Positions 9,391 through 18,336 of a DNA stretch of 64,000 bases are shown one piece after another (position 1 is the first letter of the stretch; every line of letters starts with the position of its first letter). Source of the DNA: Rodentibacter heidelbergensis. GTDB taxonomy: Bacteria; Pseudomonadota; Gammaproteobacteria; Enterobacterales; Pasteurellaceae. The stretch covers positions 1-64,000 of the forward strand of contig NZ_MLHH01000017.1 in the NCBI RefSeq assembly GCF_002000125.1, written 5' to 3'. Below the pieces are notes generated by a model. It made no database searches. It was not told the origin of the DNA and was given only the letters and a program-made list of their open reading frames with translations. A program made the translations under genes and the position numbers.

Positions 9391-10194
9391 CTATTTAAAT
9401 TCAGCCCAAATCGGTGCGTGATCAGAAGGTTTTTCCATTGCCCGAATATCCAAAGCAATGCCGGCATCAACACAACGCTCTGCCAAGGCATGGTTTACTA
9501 AAATATGGTCAATGCGTAAACCACGATTATCATCAAACCCTTTTGAACGGTAATCAAACCACGAGAATTTATCATTTGCGGTAGGGTTCAATTTACGGAA
9601 GCTGTCTTCCAAACCATAATCATATAAACGCTGATACCATTCACGCTCTTCGGGTAAGAAAGAACATTTTCCGGTACGCAACCAACGTTTGCGGTTTTCC
9701 TCTCCAATACCGATATCCAAATCGCTCGGGCTAATATTCATATCGCCCATAATTAAAACGGGATTGGCTTTATCGTGATCTTGTTCTAAATAACGCTGTA
9801 AATCGGCATAGAATTTTTCTTTTGCCGGAAATTTAGTTTCATGGGCACGGCTCTCGCCTTGTGGGAAATAGCCATTAATCACCGTCAGCAAACCAAAATC
9901 CGTTTCCAAATCTGCCATAATAATGCGTTTTTGTGCATCCTCAGCATCTGTCGGAAAACCACGGCGAACGGCTTTTGGCGCTTGTTTGGTTAATAACGCC
10001 ACACCATAGTGGCCTTTTTGCCCATGATGAAAAACATGGTAGCCCAGATTTTCCGTGATTTCATAGGGAAAAGCCTCATCAGCTACTTTAATTTCCTGAA
10101 GACCAATCACATCCGGTTGATATTTTTCAATCACCGCTTCTAATTGATGAGGGCGAGCACGCAACCCATTAATATTAAAAGAGATAAATTTCAT
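9391..10194 (-). CDS. xthA: Exodeoxyribonuclease III
   Basis: 267 residues, the normal length of the ExoIII/AP endonuclease family. The enzyme removes abasic sites, 3' blocking groups and nucleotides from duplex DNA in base excision repair. Catalytic motifs are visible in order: [20 protein letters not shown] (metal-binding Glu), [14 protein letters not shown] (Asp and Asn), and [10 protein letters not shown] at the C terminus (catalytic Asp-His). The DUF695 gene follows after only 8 bases, and a pseudouridine synthase gene precedes it on the same strand. Confidence 0.95.
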   Translation of the reverse strand: MKFISFNINGLRARPHQLEAVIEKYQPDVIGLQEIKVADEAFPYEITENLGYHVFHHGQKGHYGVALLTKQAPKAVRRGFPTDAEDAQKRIIMADLETDFGLLTVINGYFPQGESRAHETKFPAKEKFYADLQRYLEQDHDKANPVLIMGDMNISPSDLDIGIGEENRKRWLRTGKCSFLPEEREWYQRLYDYGLEDSFRKLNPTANDKFSWFDYRSKGFDDNRGLRIDHILVNHALAERCVDAGIALDIRAMEKPSDHAPIWAEFK

Positions 10195-10224
10195 TTCAGT
10201 TCCTAGTTACAAAAATTGTCGGTA

Positions 10225-10905
10225 TTATACAGGGATTTTCCCTTTTCCGAAAAAAGGGTTTTCATTTATTTTCATCTTCACACTGTCTTTTTGCCACCAA
10301 TCCCCCTCTTTTGGCCTCACCGCCACATCAAATTTCTTCCCGTGAAATTCAAATTCAAGCCTTGCGGCGTGCAAATAAGTGCGGTCCATTTTGGGCGTGT
10401 TTTTACCATAGAGTTCATCACCTAAAATCGGGCTGCCTAGGCTTTTCATCGCCACACGCAACTGGTGGGTTTTACCGGTTTGAGGTTTAAGGAAAAACAG
10501 GCGTAAATTCGGTTCGCAACTGAGGCTTTCAAATCGGGTTATCGCTGGGTTTTCCCTGCTTTGGCAAAGTTTCCATGCACCGTTACGCGCTTTTTTCATA
10601 TCGCCGATAATCAAACCTTGTTTCTTTTTCGGTTTTTGAAAGCTTAAGGCGAGGTAGGTTTTGTGAATACGATGTTCAGCAAAAAGCCGTGAAAATTCCG
10701 CCGCACTTTCTGCGTTTAAGGCAAGAATTAATAAGCCAGAGGTCACTTTATCCAGTCGATGCACCAACCACACTTTCTCAACGCCGATTTGTTTTGCCAA
10801 CAATGAGGTTAGCCCCTCGGCTTCACTGTCTTTATGGACACTCATACCACAAGGTTTATAAATAATGATAAAATCACGGTGTTGATAAAGAAGGTCAAAT
10901 TCCAT
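10225..10905 (-). CDS. RluA-family RNA pseudouridine synthase
   Basis: 226 residues of the RluA family catalytic domain with no S4 RNA-binding domain. It would convert uridine to pseudouridine in tRNA or rRNA. The catalytic motif HRLDKVTSGLLILALN contains the essential Asp, and KTHQLRVAMKSLGSPILGDELYG is the second family block. The open frame extends 38 codons further upstream, but that part is not family-like and would cross the divergent cls start region. The ATG at 10905 (MEFDLLYQHRDF) fits. The start sits beside an uptake sequence at 10906. The specific target base cannot be assigned. Confidence 0.86.
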   Translation of the reverse strand: MEFDLLYQHRDFIIIYKPCGMSVHKDSEAEGLTSLLAKQIGVEKVWLVHRLDKVTSGLLILALNAESAAEFSRLFAEHRIHKTYLALSFQKPKKKQGLIIGDMKKARNGAWKLCQSRENPAITRFESLSCEPNLRLFFLKPQTGKTHQLRVAMKSLGSPILGDELYGKNTPKMDRTYLHAARLEFEFHGKKFDVAVRPKEGDWWQKDSVKMKINENPFFGKGKIPV

Positions 10906-10923
10906 AAGTGCGGTTAAAATTTT

Positions 10924-12384
10924 ATGAGTTTTGAACATATTATACTGGTTTATATCATTCCTGTGTTGGCGTGGCTGACAATTATCTCGATAACCCTTCG
11001 TCTTTTGGTGAAAAAACAATCCTCCTCGGCCACCCTTTCTTGGCTTATGCTTATCTATCTTGTACCGGTGGTCGGTGTGCTTGCCTATTTTATTTTTGGT
11101 GAGGTGAAATTGGGAACAAAGCGAGCCAAAGCATTTCGCACATTACACCCGAAATATCACCACTGGCTCACCCACTTATCTCAACAGTCAGCGTTGGTTA
11201 GCACGCCAAAAAGTCTGCAATATCGACCGCTCTTTGATTTGAATTATCAACGCCTTGGTATTCCTTGTATCAAAGGCAATGAACTGCATATTTTAGATAC
11301 ACCCGAAAGCATTATTCAGCACATTATCAAGGATATTGAACAGGCGCAGTATTCCATTAATATGGTGTTTTATATTTGGTCGAACAAAGGGCTGGTGGAA
11401 AAAGTGAGCCAAGCCCTGTTGGATGCCAAACAGCGTGGCGTGGAAATCCGAATTTTATTGGATTCCGTAGGCAGCCGTCCTTTTCTCAAAAGCAAAGCCT
11501 GTCGGGAGCTACGAAAACAAGGCATCGACATTGTAGAAACGCTGTATGTGAACCTCTTTCGGATGTTTTTTAGTCGGATCGATTTACGCCAACACCGTAA
11601 AATTATTGTCATTGATAATCAAATTTCCTATACCGGCAGTATGAATATGGTGGATCCTGCCTTTTTTAAACAAAATAGCAACGTAGGCAATTGGGTAGAT
11701 GTGATGGTACGGGTGAATGGCCCGGTATCGGCGGTGTTAAACAGTCTGCATGCTTGGGATTGGGAAATTGAAACCGGCGTGGAATTGCCTTTATTTTTAC
11801 CCAATTGTCCCCTCGTTCCCATTGATGATTATGACACTCACTCCGTTCAAGTGATCGCCACTGGACCTGCGTTCCCCGATGATCTTGCGCCACAAAGTTT
11901 GGCGTTGGCGATTTATGCGGCAAGAGAAAGCATTGTTATCACCTCCCCTTATTTTGTGCCAAGCCATAGTATTGCCGAAGCATTGCGTATTGCGGCCTTA
12001 CGAGGGGTGGAAGTTTCCATTATTCTACCGAAGAAAAATGATTCTTTAATGGTGAGCTGGGCAAGCCGTACCTTTTTTGACGATCTGCTTGCCGCAGGAG
12101 TAAAAATTTATGAATTTAAGGCTGGTTTACTTCACACCAAAAGTGTGCTGATTGATAACAAACTGGCCCTTGTTGGCACGATGAATATGGATTTACGCAG
12201 TTTCTTCTTAAATTTTGAAGTAGCCCTTGCCGTGGAAGATCTTGCCTTTGCCAATGAAGTTTCCATTTTGCATGAAAGCTACATTGCCAATTCAGATCGC
12301 CTAGACAGTGAAAAATGGCTTTCCCGCCCCCTTTATCACCGCATTATTGAGCGCTTATTCTTTTTATTTAGCCCATTGTTATAA
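10924..12384 (+). CDS. cls: Cardiolipin synthase (phospholipase D family, ClsA-like)
   Basis: 486 residues. Two N-terminal membrane helices (about residues 5-25 and 36-57) are followed by two phospholipase D domains. The catalytic HKD motifs are HRKIIVIDNQISYTGSMNM near 225 and HTKSVLIDNKLALVGTMNMD near 403. The enzyme joins two phosphatidylglycerol molecules into cardiolipin at the inner membrane. The length and two N-terminal helices match ClsA rather than ClsB or ClsC. It is divergent from the pseudouridine synthase with only 18 bases between the two start codons, so the promoters must overlap the neighbouring gene. Confidence 0.92.
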   Translation: MSFEHIILVYIIPVLAWLTIISITLRLLVKKQSSSATLSWLMLIYLVPVVGVLAYFIFGEVKLGTKRAKAFRTLHPKYHHWLTHLSQQSALVSTPKSLQYRPLFDLNYQRLGIPCIKGNELHILDTPESIIQHIIKDIEQAQYSINMVFYIWSNKGLVEKVSQALLDAKQRGVEIRILLDSVGSRPFLKSKACRELRKQGIDIVETLYVNLFRMFFSRIDLRQHRKIIVIDNQISYTGSMNMVDPAFFKQNSNVGNWVDVMVRVNGPVSAVLNSLHAWDWEIETGVELPLFLPNCPLVPIDDYDTHSVQVIATGPAFPDDLAPQSLALAIYAARESIVITSPYFVPSHSIAEALRIAALRGVEVSIILPKKNDSLMVSWASRTFFDDLLAAGVKIYEFKAGLLHTKSVLIDNKLALVGTMNMDLRSFFLNFEVALAVEDLAFANEVSILHESYIANSDRLDSEKWLSRPLYHRIIERLFFLFSPLL

Positions 12385-12399
12385 GCAAAAAACCTGAAG

Positions 12400-12428
12400 T
12401 TGAAATAAGAATGATTTTCACATAGAAT
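12400..12428 (+). promoter_or_regulatory. Promoter of fhuCDBA overlapped by a Fur-box-like palindrome
   Basis: TTGAAA at 12400-12405, a 17-base spacer and TAGAAT at 12423-12428 make a good sigma-70 promoter. The imperfect palindrome TGAAATAAGAATGATTTTCA at 12401-12420 covers the -35 and spacer and resembles a Fur operator. This would give repression by iron-loaded Fur, as expected for a siderophore uptake operon. Fur binding is inferred. Confidence 0.62.
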
Positions 12429-12459
12429 GACGCCAACTTTGATGTATTCGAGATAATTT

Positions 12460-13224
12460 GTGTTTCAACTTCAACAAGTTTCCTATTCTCTTCCCAACAG
12501 AACCTTACTCCACCCCATTTCCCTTTCCTTTGAAAGAGGTCAGGTTTATGGATTAATCGGGCATAACGGTTCGGGCAAATCAACATTAATCAAACTCATG
12601 GCACGCCAACAAAAAATCTCTTCAGGTGAGATTTTGTTGGCTAATCGTTCTGTTCACCAATGGAATAGTCGGGATTTTGCCAAGCAAGTGGCTTATTTAC
12701 CGCAACATTTGCCACAAGCCACCAATATGACGGCAAAAGAACTCATCGCCATGGGACGTTATGCTTGGAATGGCTTATTTGGGCGAAAAACCGATGCAGA
12801 CAAACAAGCGATCACAAGGGCATTACAGCTCACTCACACAGAAAAATTTGCCGATCAATGGGTGAATACCCTTTCCGGTGGAGAACGCTCGAGAATTTGG
12901 CTTGCCATGTTGATGGCACAAGAGAGCCGATTTTTATTATTGGATGAACCTTTAGCGGCCTTAGATATCGCTCATCAAGTGGAAGTGATGCAACTGATTC
13001 ATCGCTTAAGTCGTGAATTAAACCTGGGCGTGGTGATTGTCATTCACGATATCAATCTTGCTGCCCGTTTTTGCGATCATTTAGTGGCATTGCATAGCGG
13101 AAAATTACTCGCCCAAGGCAATGCGCACGATATTGTCAATACGCCTTCATTACAACAAATTTACGGCATTGAACTCAATGTCATAAAACACCCCAATACC
13201 CATCGTCCCGTGAGTTTTTATTAA
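12460..13224 (+). CDS. fhuC: Ferrichrome-type siderophore ABC transporter ATPase FhuC
   Basis: 254 residues. It has a Walker A GHNGSGKST, the signature LSGGE, Walker B FLLLDEP and H-loop VIHD, all intact. It is the energising subunit for import of iron(III)-hydroxamate siderophores through FhuB. The start is GTG at 12460, since no ATG fits the conserved MFQLQQVSYSL beginning. It is the first gene of fhuC-fhuD-fhuB-fhuA, the order known from Actinobacillus pleuropneumoniae, and is followed 1 base later by fhuD. Confidence 0.9.
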   Translation: MFQLQQVSYSLPNRTLLHPISLSFERGQVYGLIGHNGSGKSTLIKLMARQQKISSGEILLANRSVHQWNSRDFAKQVAYLPQHLPQATNMTAKELIAMGRYAWNGLFGRKTDADKQAITRALQLTHTEKFADQWVNTLSGGERSRIWLAMLMAQESRFLLLDEPLAALDIAHQVEVMQLIHRLSRELNLGVVIVIHDINLAARFCDHLVALHSGKLLAQGNAHDIVNTPSLQQIYGIELNVIKHPNTHRPVSFY

Positions 13225-13225
13225 T

Positions 13226-14239
13226 ATGTTCTCTTCTGTTAAAAACTCACTACAAATGTTATACGCCATCGCTGACAGGATGATTTATGGCTTCGCTCCC
13301 CTCAGTTTTGCCAAGGTGCAAAAAACGTTGCTTTTTTTGACCGCACTTTTCTTCGGCGTTGAAAGCTTTGGGGCTGAAAACGTTGGGGCTGAAAGCCTTG
13401 CCACAGAAAAACAAGCCATTAATGCCACCGTAGCCTATGCCACGGTAGATTGGTCGGTGGCCGAAACCCTCATTGCGCTTGAACATCCGCCTCTTGCCGT
13501 AGGTGATGTGAAAAGCTACCAAACTTGGGTGAGAGAACCCAAACTACCTCACAATACGATTGATTTAGGCATTCGTTTACAACCGAATATGGAGCGTATT
13601 GCCGCCCTTTCTCATTCCGTTAATCCACAATCATTAAGCTTTATTCACAGCCAATTCTATGCCACGCTCAATGAAAAATTAGCGCCCTATGGAAAAGTCT
13701 ATAACGTTGATTTTTACAAAGAAGGCAAGGCTTGGGAAAATGTTGTCGCTGCTACTTGGAAAATTGGTGAGATCATCGGCAAACCGCAAACAGTACAACA
13801 ATTACTGGCAAAATATCAGCAAACCATTCACCACTATCGCCCCTTATTACAGGCATTTACCGATCGCCCCATCGCTTTGGTGCAATTTATCGACACCCGT
13901 CATTTACGCATTTATGGTGAAAATAGCTTACCGGGTGAGGTTATCCGCCAACTGGGTTTTAAAAACGCCTACTTACCGGAAGTGAATACTTGGGGATTTC
14001 AAAATATTGACATCACCGAACTGGCAAAATTGCCTAAAAATACGCGCTTTGTGGTGATAAAACCTTATCCGAATAATATTGCCACGGCACTCACGCACAA
14101 TACATTATGGCAACGTTTACCCCTTGCCAGAGAACCTTTAATTTTACCGGCCGTTTGGACATTCGGTGCCATTCCCTCCGCCCAACGTTTTATCGGTATT
14201 TTTGCCCATGGCTTATTACAGGGAGGCGAACAATGGTAA
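13226..14239 (+). CDS. fhuD: Siderophore-binding periplasmic protein FhuD
   Basis: 337 residues, class III (helical backbone) binding protein that would deliver iron-siderophore to FhuB. YATVDWSVAETLIALEHPPLAVGD and the IDLGIRLQPNMERIAAL block match FhuD. The export signal is odd: the hydrophobic core TLLFLTALFFG lies at about residues 34-44 behind a 33-residue leader, so the real start may be an internal ATG such as 13280. Shortly after the core, GAENVGAES is a small tandem duplication. An uptake sequence at 13340 encodes LTAL within the core. The gene overlaps fhuB by 7 bases. Confidence 0.87.
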   Translation: MFSSVKNSLQMLYAIADRMIYGFAPLSFAKVQKTLLFLTALFFGVESFGAENVGAESLATEKQAINATVAYATVDWSVAETLIALEHPPLAVGDVKSYQTWVREPKLPHNTIDLGIRLQPNMERIAALSHSVNPQSLSFIHSQFYATLNEKLAPYGKVYNVDFYKEGKAWENVVAATWKIGEIIGKPQTVQQLLAKYQQTIHHYRPLLQAFTDRPIALVQFIDTRHLRIYGENSLPGEVIRQLGFKNAYLPEVNTWGFQNIDITELAKLPKNTRFVVIKPYPNNIATALTHNTLWQRLPLAREPLILPAVWTFGAIPSAQRFIGIFAHGLLQGGEQW

Positions 14240-16203
14240 ACCGCCCTTCCTTATTTTTTATCCTGTTAGGCGGATTATTCTGCGCGCTTTCAATCGGCTT
14301 ATTAACCGTACAACTGCCTGAAAATACAAGTATTTTAGGGCTAATCCACCCCACCGATAATCTGGATTTACTCTTGGTACAAAGCTATACCCTACCTCGC
14401 ATTGCGATCGCTTTGCTTGCCGGTGGCACATTGGCTTTTGCCAGCCTATTATTGCAACAAGTGATGGGGAATCCCCTCGCTTCCGATAGCACCCTTGGCA
14501 TTAACAGTGGTGCACAATTTAGCTTATTTACCGTGGCGATTTTTGCCCCTCAATTTTTGCAATACAGTACCGGTTTAATTGCACTCGTGGGGGCAATATT
14601 CAGTCTATTATTCGTCCTTGTACTGGCGATGCGTAAAACCCTATCGCCTTTATTACTGATTCTTGCCGGTCTTGTGGTTAATCTTTATTTTGGCGCTTGC
14701 ACCGCAATGATAATGTTATTTTATCCGGAGGAAGCCCGAGGGTTGGCACAATGGGGAGCAGGCTCTCTTGTGCAAGAAAGCTGGCATGACAGCCAACAGC
14801 TTGCATTACAAAGTGCGGTCTGTTTTTCTCTGATTTTTTTATTACGCCGTCCACTTAGTATTCTCTCCCTCAATGACAGCAATGCTAAAAGTTTGGGGGT
14901 CCCTGTGGGCAAACTTCGTTTTATCGGCATTATCATCAGTGCCTATTTAATTGCCTCGGTAGTCAGTGCGGTGGGAATGATTGGATTTATCGGCTTGAGC
15001 GCCGCAACCTTGGTTCGCCAGCTGGGTATTCGCACCTTCACTTGGCAACTGAGCGCATCAATTGTACTTGGCGCATTATTACTGGCAATCACCGATTTAA
15101 TTTTACAACTGGTGAATGTTTATTATCAGATAAGTTTACCGACAGGCGCGGCGACAGCGTTGCTTGGCACACCGCTACTCCTTTGGTTGATGTTTCGCAC
15201 CTTACCTCATAGCGGGCGTTTAACAACGACACATTTCCAAAAAATCCGTCAATATCGACCGCACTTTACTTGGCTGATGATTGCTTTTTTTGTCGTGAGT
15301 GTGATCTTAGCTCTTGGCTTGGGAAAAAATGCGCAAAATAGTTGGCAGATGCTCATTCCTGAACACACCTTTCAGTTAGACATTCTCGCTCTACGTTATC
15401 CCCGTATGTTGATTGCTATTTGTGCCGGTATTCTGCTTTCTGTCGCCGGTGTATTATTACAACGTTTAACCTTAAACCCGATGGCAAGCCCCGAATTATT
15501 AGGCGTTTCCTCCGGTGCCGGCATGGGAATTTTGGTGTTGCTTTTTGTCTTCTCCGCACAAGATACGCTTTGGTTTTGGCTTGCCGGCATAAGTGGCGCA
15601 CTCCTTGCCTTGTTCATCCTTGCCAGCATCAACCAGCGTAGCGGAATGTTACCGGAAAAAGTCTTACTCACCGGGATCAGCCTCTCCGCCCTGTTTGATA
15701 CGCTCCAACGTATTGTCATTGCCAGTGGCGATCCCCGGGCAAATCAACTCATCAGCTGGACATCAGGCTCAACCCAAAGCCTCGATCCTACCCTTGCCAT
15801 TCCTTTTACTCTATTGGCATTGGTTTTATTGGTGGTGAGCTTGCTATTTAGCCGCTGGTTAGATTTACTCCGCCTACAATCCCCTATGGCACAAGCCCTC
15901 GGATTGAATATTTTACAAACACGTTGGATTTTAATTATTTTTAGTGCGATTTTAACCGCACTTGCCACCTTAATGGTTGGGCCATTAAGTTTTATTGGCT
16001 TGCTTGTGCCTCATCTCACCCATTTTTTAGGGGTCTATAAAGCACGGCAACAATTACTGATTTCCGCATTACTTGGTAGCACGATTATGCTCATCGCCGA
16101 TTGGATTGGGCGACAAATCCTGTTCCCTTATGAAATCCCTGCAGGTTTAGTCGCCACTTTAGTGGGCGGCAGTTATTTCTTACTGATGATGCGAAAAGTC
16201 TAA
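14233..16203 (+). CDS. fhuB: Siderophore ABC transporter permease FhuB (double-length FecCD type)
   Basis: 656 residues with two tandem FecCD permease halves (about 1-330 and 350-656) and about 20 membrane helices. Each half carries the ATPase-contact pattern (LPRIAIALLAGGTLAFASLLLQ and YPRMLIAICAGILLSVAGVL, GFIGL and SFIGLLVPH). It forms the whole inner-membrane channel alone, as in E. coli FhuB. The frame is open from 14107, but the ATG at 14233 (MVNRPSLFF) is preferred because the upstream 42 codons lie inside fhuD and are not hydrophobic permease-like. Two uptake sequences lie in reverse orientation at 15258 and 15955, one forward at 14811. Confidence 0.92.
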   Translation: MVNRPSLFFILLGGLFCALSIGLLTVQLPENTSILGLIHPTDNLDLLLVQSYTLPRIAIALLAGGTLAFASLLLQQVMGNPLASDSTLGINSGAQFSLFTVAIFAPQFLQYSTGLIALVGAIFSLLFVLVLAMRKTLSPLLLILAGLVVNLYFGACTAMIMLFYPEEARGLAQWGAGSLVQESWHDSQQLALQSAVCFSLIFLLRRPLSILSLNDSNAKSLGVPVGKLRFIGIIISAYLIASVVSAVGMIGFIGLSAATLVRQLGIRTFTWQLSASIVLGALLLAITDLILQLVNVYYQISLPTGAATALLGTPLLLWLMFRTLPHSGRLTTTHFQKIRQYRPHFTWLMIAFFVVSVILALGLGKNAQNSWQMLIPEHTFQLDILALRYPRMLIAICAGILLSVAGVLLQRLTLNPMASPELLGVSSGAGMGILVLLFVFSAQDTLWFWLAGISGALLALFILASINQRSGMLPEKVLLTGISLSALFDTLQRIVIASGDPRANQLISWTSGSTQSLDPTLAIPFTLLALVLLVVSLLFSRWLDLLRLQSPMAQALGLNILQTRWILIIFSAILTALATLMVGPLSFIGLLVPHLTHFLGVYKARQQLLISALLGSTIMLIADWIGRQILFPYEIPAGLVATLVGGSYFLLMMRKV

Positions 16204-16240
16204 CCTTATTTATTAACCTCAACCTTCATAGGACGATAAA

Positions 16241-18253
16241 ATGAAGAAAACCTTTGTATATAGCGCACTAACCAGTGCCGTTATTTTAGCGATGAATTCC
16301 GCTTATGCGAATGAACAAAAAGTGGAAGAGTTGGATGAAATTAATGTGGTTGGCTCTGTAGCCAAAACCGGTAAAGTGGAATATATGACGCCACGTTCTA
16401 TCGCCGTGATCAATGATGAAACCTTAAAAAACTGGGATCTCGATCAACTTGATGCAAGCCTTCGTTATGAAACCGGTGCTTTATCACAAGTTTATGGTGC
16501 CGACCTCGATACGAACGATTGGATCAAAATGCGTGGAATGGATGCCCGTTTAACCATTGATGGGTCTGCCGTTTACAATACCGGCTACAGCCACTGGGCA
16601 CCGAATATGTACGGTGTTGAAGCGGTAGAAGTGGTAAAAGGTGCGGATTCTTTAACCTATGGTTCTGCACAAAGTGGCGGTTTAATCAATTTAATCACCA
16701 AACGCCCTACTACTGAACCTAAAGGTGAAGTAAATTTCAAACTAGGTAATCGCCACGAACGCGGTATCAGCGCAGATGTCAGTGATAAAGCAACAGAAAA
16801 TGTACGTTATCGTCTTGTTGCCGACTACAACAAAAAACAAGGTGAATTACGAGGCACTTGGTTAGAAAGCTACTATTTTGCGCCAAGCCTCACTTGGGAT
16901 ATTTCTGACCGGACTTCTCTCACCTTATTGGCAAGCGTGCAAAAAGATGTGGGTGTACCAACAACCGGTTTCTTCCCAATGCAAGGGACGCTTCAAACCA
17001 ATTTAGGAAAAATTGATCGCCGCACCAACCTAGGTGATCCCACAACAGATACTTTAGATCGCAAACAGTATTCACTGGGCTATGAATTTACTCACAAATT
17101 TGATGAGACCTTAACCTTCTCACAAAATTACAAATTCAATATGCAAGATTTGAAACAACAATCTGCGTTCTCCAATGGGGTAACCGTTTTCCCAACAATC
17201 AGTCAAGGGGCGGTATTTAATGATGTCATTACAAGAAGCCATTCTATTGATAACCGCTTGACGAAAACTTGGACCCATGACAACTATGAAAACCGTTTAA
17301 CCCTTGGTGTGGATTATCAATATTTAACGGCAAAAGGGGCATACAATAGTTATTACTGTCCAGATTGCTTTACTTCAGCACCACTTTATACGCTCAACAG
17401 CCTTGCCCCGATTTATAACGGTATCCAAGTGCCGAACAGTGCCCGCCCTGACTATGATGTGACTCAGCGTCAATTAGGTTTCTACTTGCAAGATCAAATC
17501 AAAATCGGCAACTGGCATTTATCCGGTGGAATCCGTAATGACAGAGCCAAAGGCGAAGAAGGCACGGCACGCTATAAAATTAATCACACGTCTTATTCCG
17601 GTGGGGTGATGTATGTGGCGGATAACGGACTTGCCCCTTATTTTAGTTATTCCGAATCCTTCGTACCAGAAACCGCACAATATAAGCCGACCGAAGGCAG
17701 ACAATATGAAGCCGGTCTAAAATATTTACCAAGTTTTATTGATGGCTCCTTTTCTATTGCTTACTTTGATTTGAAACAAGATAACGCCTTCACACCAAGT
17801 GCGACAGGTAACGCTTTCCAAACGAAAGAATTAAGAAGCAAAGGTGTGGAAGTAGCAGCAAACTTTAATGTTTCGGAAAAAACTGCGATTACCTTGGGTT
17901 ATACCTTTAATCGTGTAAAAGATATTCGGGAAACAGGCGATGTTATCCGTCCGGCATTAATTCCTCGTCATACTGCCTCTGCGCAGGTTACGCATCAATT
18001 TCTTGATAATTTAATTGCCGGCGCAGCCATTCGTTATATTGGTACTTCTTCAAATGGTACGGCGGATAACATCAAAGCTCCAGCAAAAACCTTAGGTGAT
18101 TTAATGTTGAAATATCGCATTAATGCGAACTGGGAGTTGCAAGCAAATGTATCCAACCTTACCGATGAAAAATATGTTGCCAGCTGTTTTTATAGCACTT
18201 GTTACTACGGTGAAGGGCGTCGTTTCAGCGCAAATTTAAGCTATAAATGGTAA
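16241..18253 (+). CDS. fhuA: TonB-dependent siderophore receptor FhuA
   Basis: 670 residues. A signal peptide (about 1-23, cleavage after SAYA) is followed by the TonB-box-like DEINVVG, a plug domain (about 35-160) with MRGMDARLTIDG and EVVKGADSLTYGSAQSGGLINLIT, and a 22-strand barrel ending in the aromatic LSYKW. It takes iron-hydroxamate siderophores, probably ferrichrome, across the outer membrane using TonB energy. Cysteine pairs in YYCPDCF and SCFYSTCYYG may form loop disulphides. It closes the fhu operon, 37 bases after fhuB, and is followed by a strong terminator. The exact ligand cannot be proven from sequence. Confidence 0.87.
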   Translation: MKKTFVYSALTSAVILAMNSAYANEQKVEELDEINVVGSVAKTGKVEYMTPRSIAVINDETLKNWDLDQLDASLRYETGALSQVYGADLDTNDWIKMRGMDARLTIDGSAVYNTGYSHWAPNMYGVEAVEVVKGADSLTYGSAQSGGLINLITKRPTTEPKGEVNFKLGNRHERGISADVSDKATENVRYRLVADYNKKQGELRGTWLESYYFAPSLTWDISDRTSLTLLASVQKDVGVPTTGFFPMQGTLQTNLGKIDRRTNLGDPTTDTLDRKQYSLGYEFTHKFDETLTFSQNYKFNMQDLKQQSAFSNGVTVFPTISQGAVFNDVITRSHSIDNRLTKTWTHDNYENRLTLGVDYQYLTAKGAYNSYYCPDCFTSAPLYTLNSLAPIYNGIQVPNSARPDYDVTQRQLGFYLQDQIKIGNWHLSGGIRNDRAKGEEGTARYKINHTSYSGGVMYVADNGLAPYFSYSESFVPETAQYKPTEGRQYEAGLKYLPSFIDGSFSIAYFDLKQDNAFTPSATGNAFQTKELRSKGVEVAANFNVSEKTAITLGYTFNRVKDIRETGDVIRPALIPRHTASAQVTHQFLDNLIAGAAIRYIGTSSNGTADNIKAPAKTLGDLMLKYRINANWELQANVSNLTDEKYVASCFYSTCYYGEGRRFSANLSYKW

Positions 18254-18268
18254 TTTAACCGCCATAAT

Positions 18269-18306
18269 AAAAATCCCAATTATGCATTCACCTAATTGGG
18301 ATTTTT
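18269..18306. terminator. Intrinsic terminator after fhuA, probably bidirectional
   Basis: A 14-bp perfect stem (AAAAATCCCAATTA with TAATTGGGATTTTT) with a 10-base loop. A and T tracts flank both sides, so it can also serve ycjF on the opposite strand. Confidence 0.87.
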
Positions 18307-18336
18307 AAAATCTTTTTAATTATTCTTTATTTTCTA

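Noticed and set aside
10906-11019. Extended start of the pseudouridine synthase
   Set aside because: It would overlap the start of cls on the other strand and is not similar to the family.
14107-14232. N-terminal extension of FhuB by 42 codons
   Set aside because: The stretch lies inside fhuD, is not hydrophobic, and the ATG at 14233 gives normal permease length.
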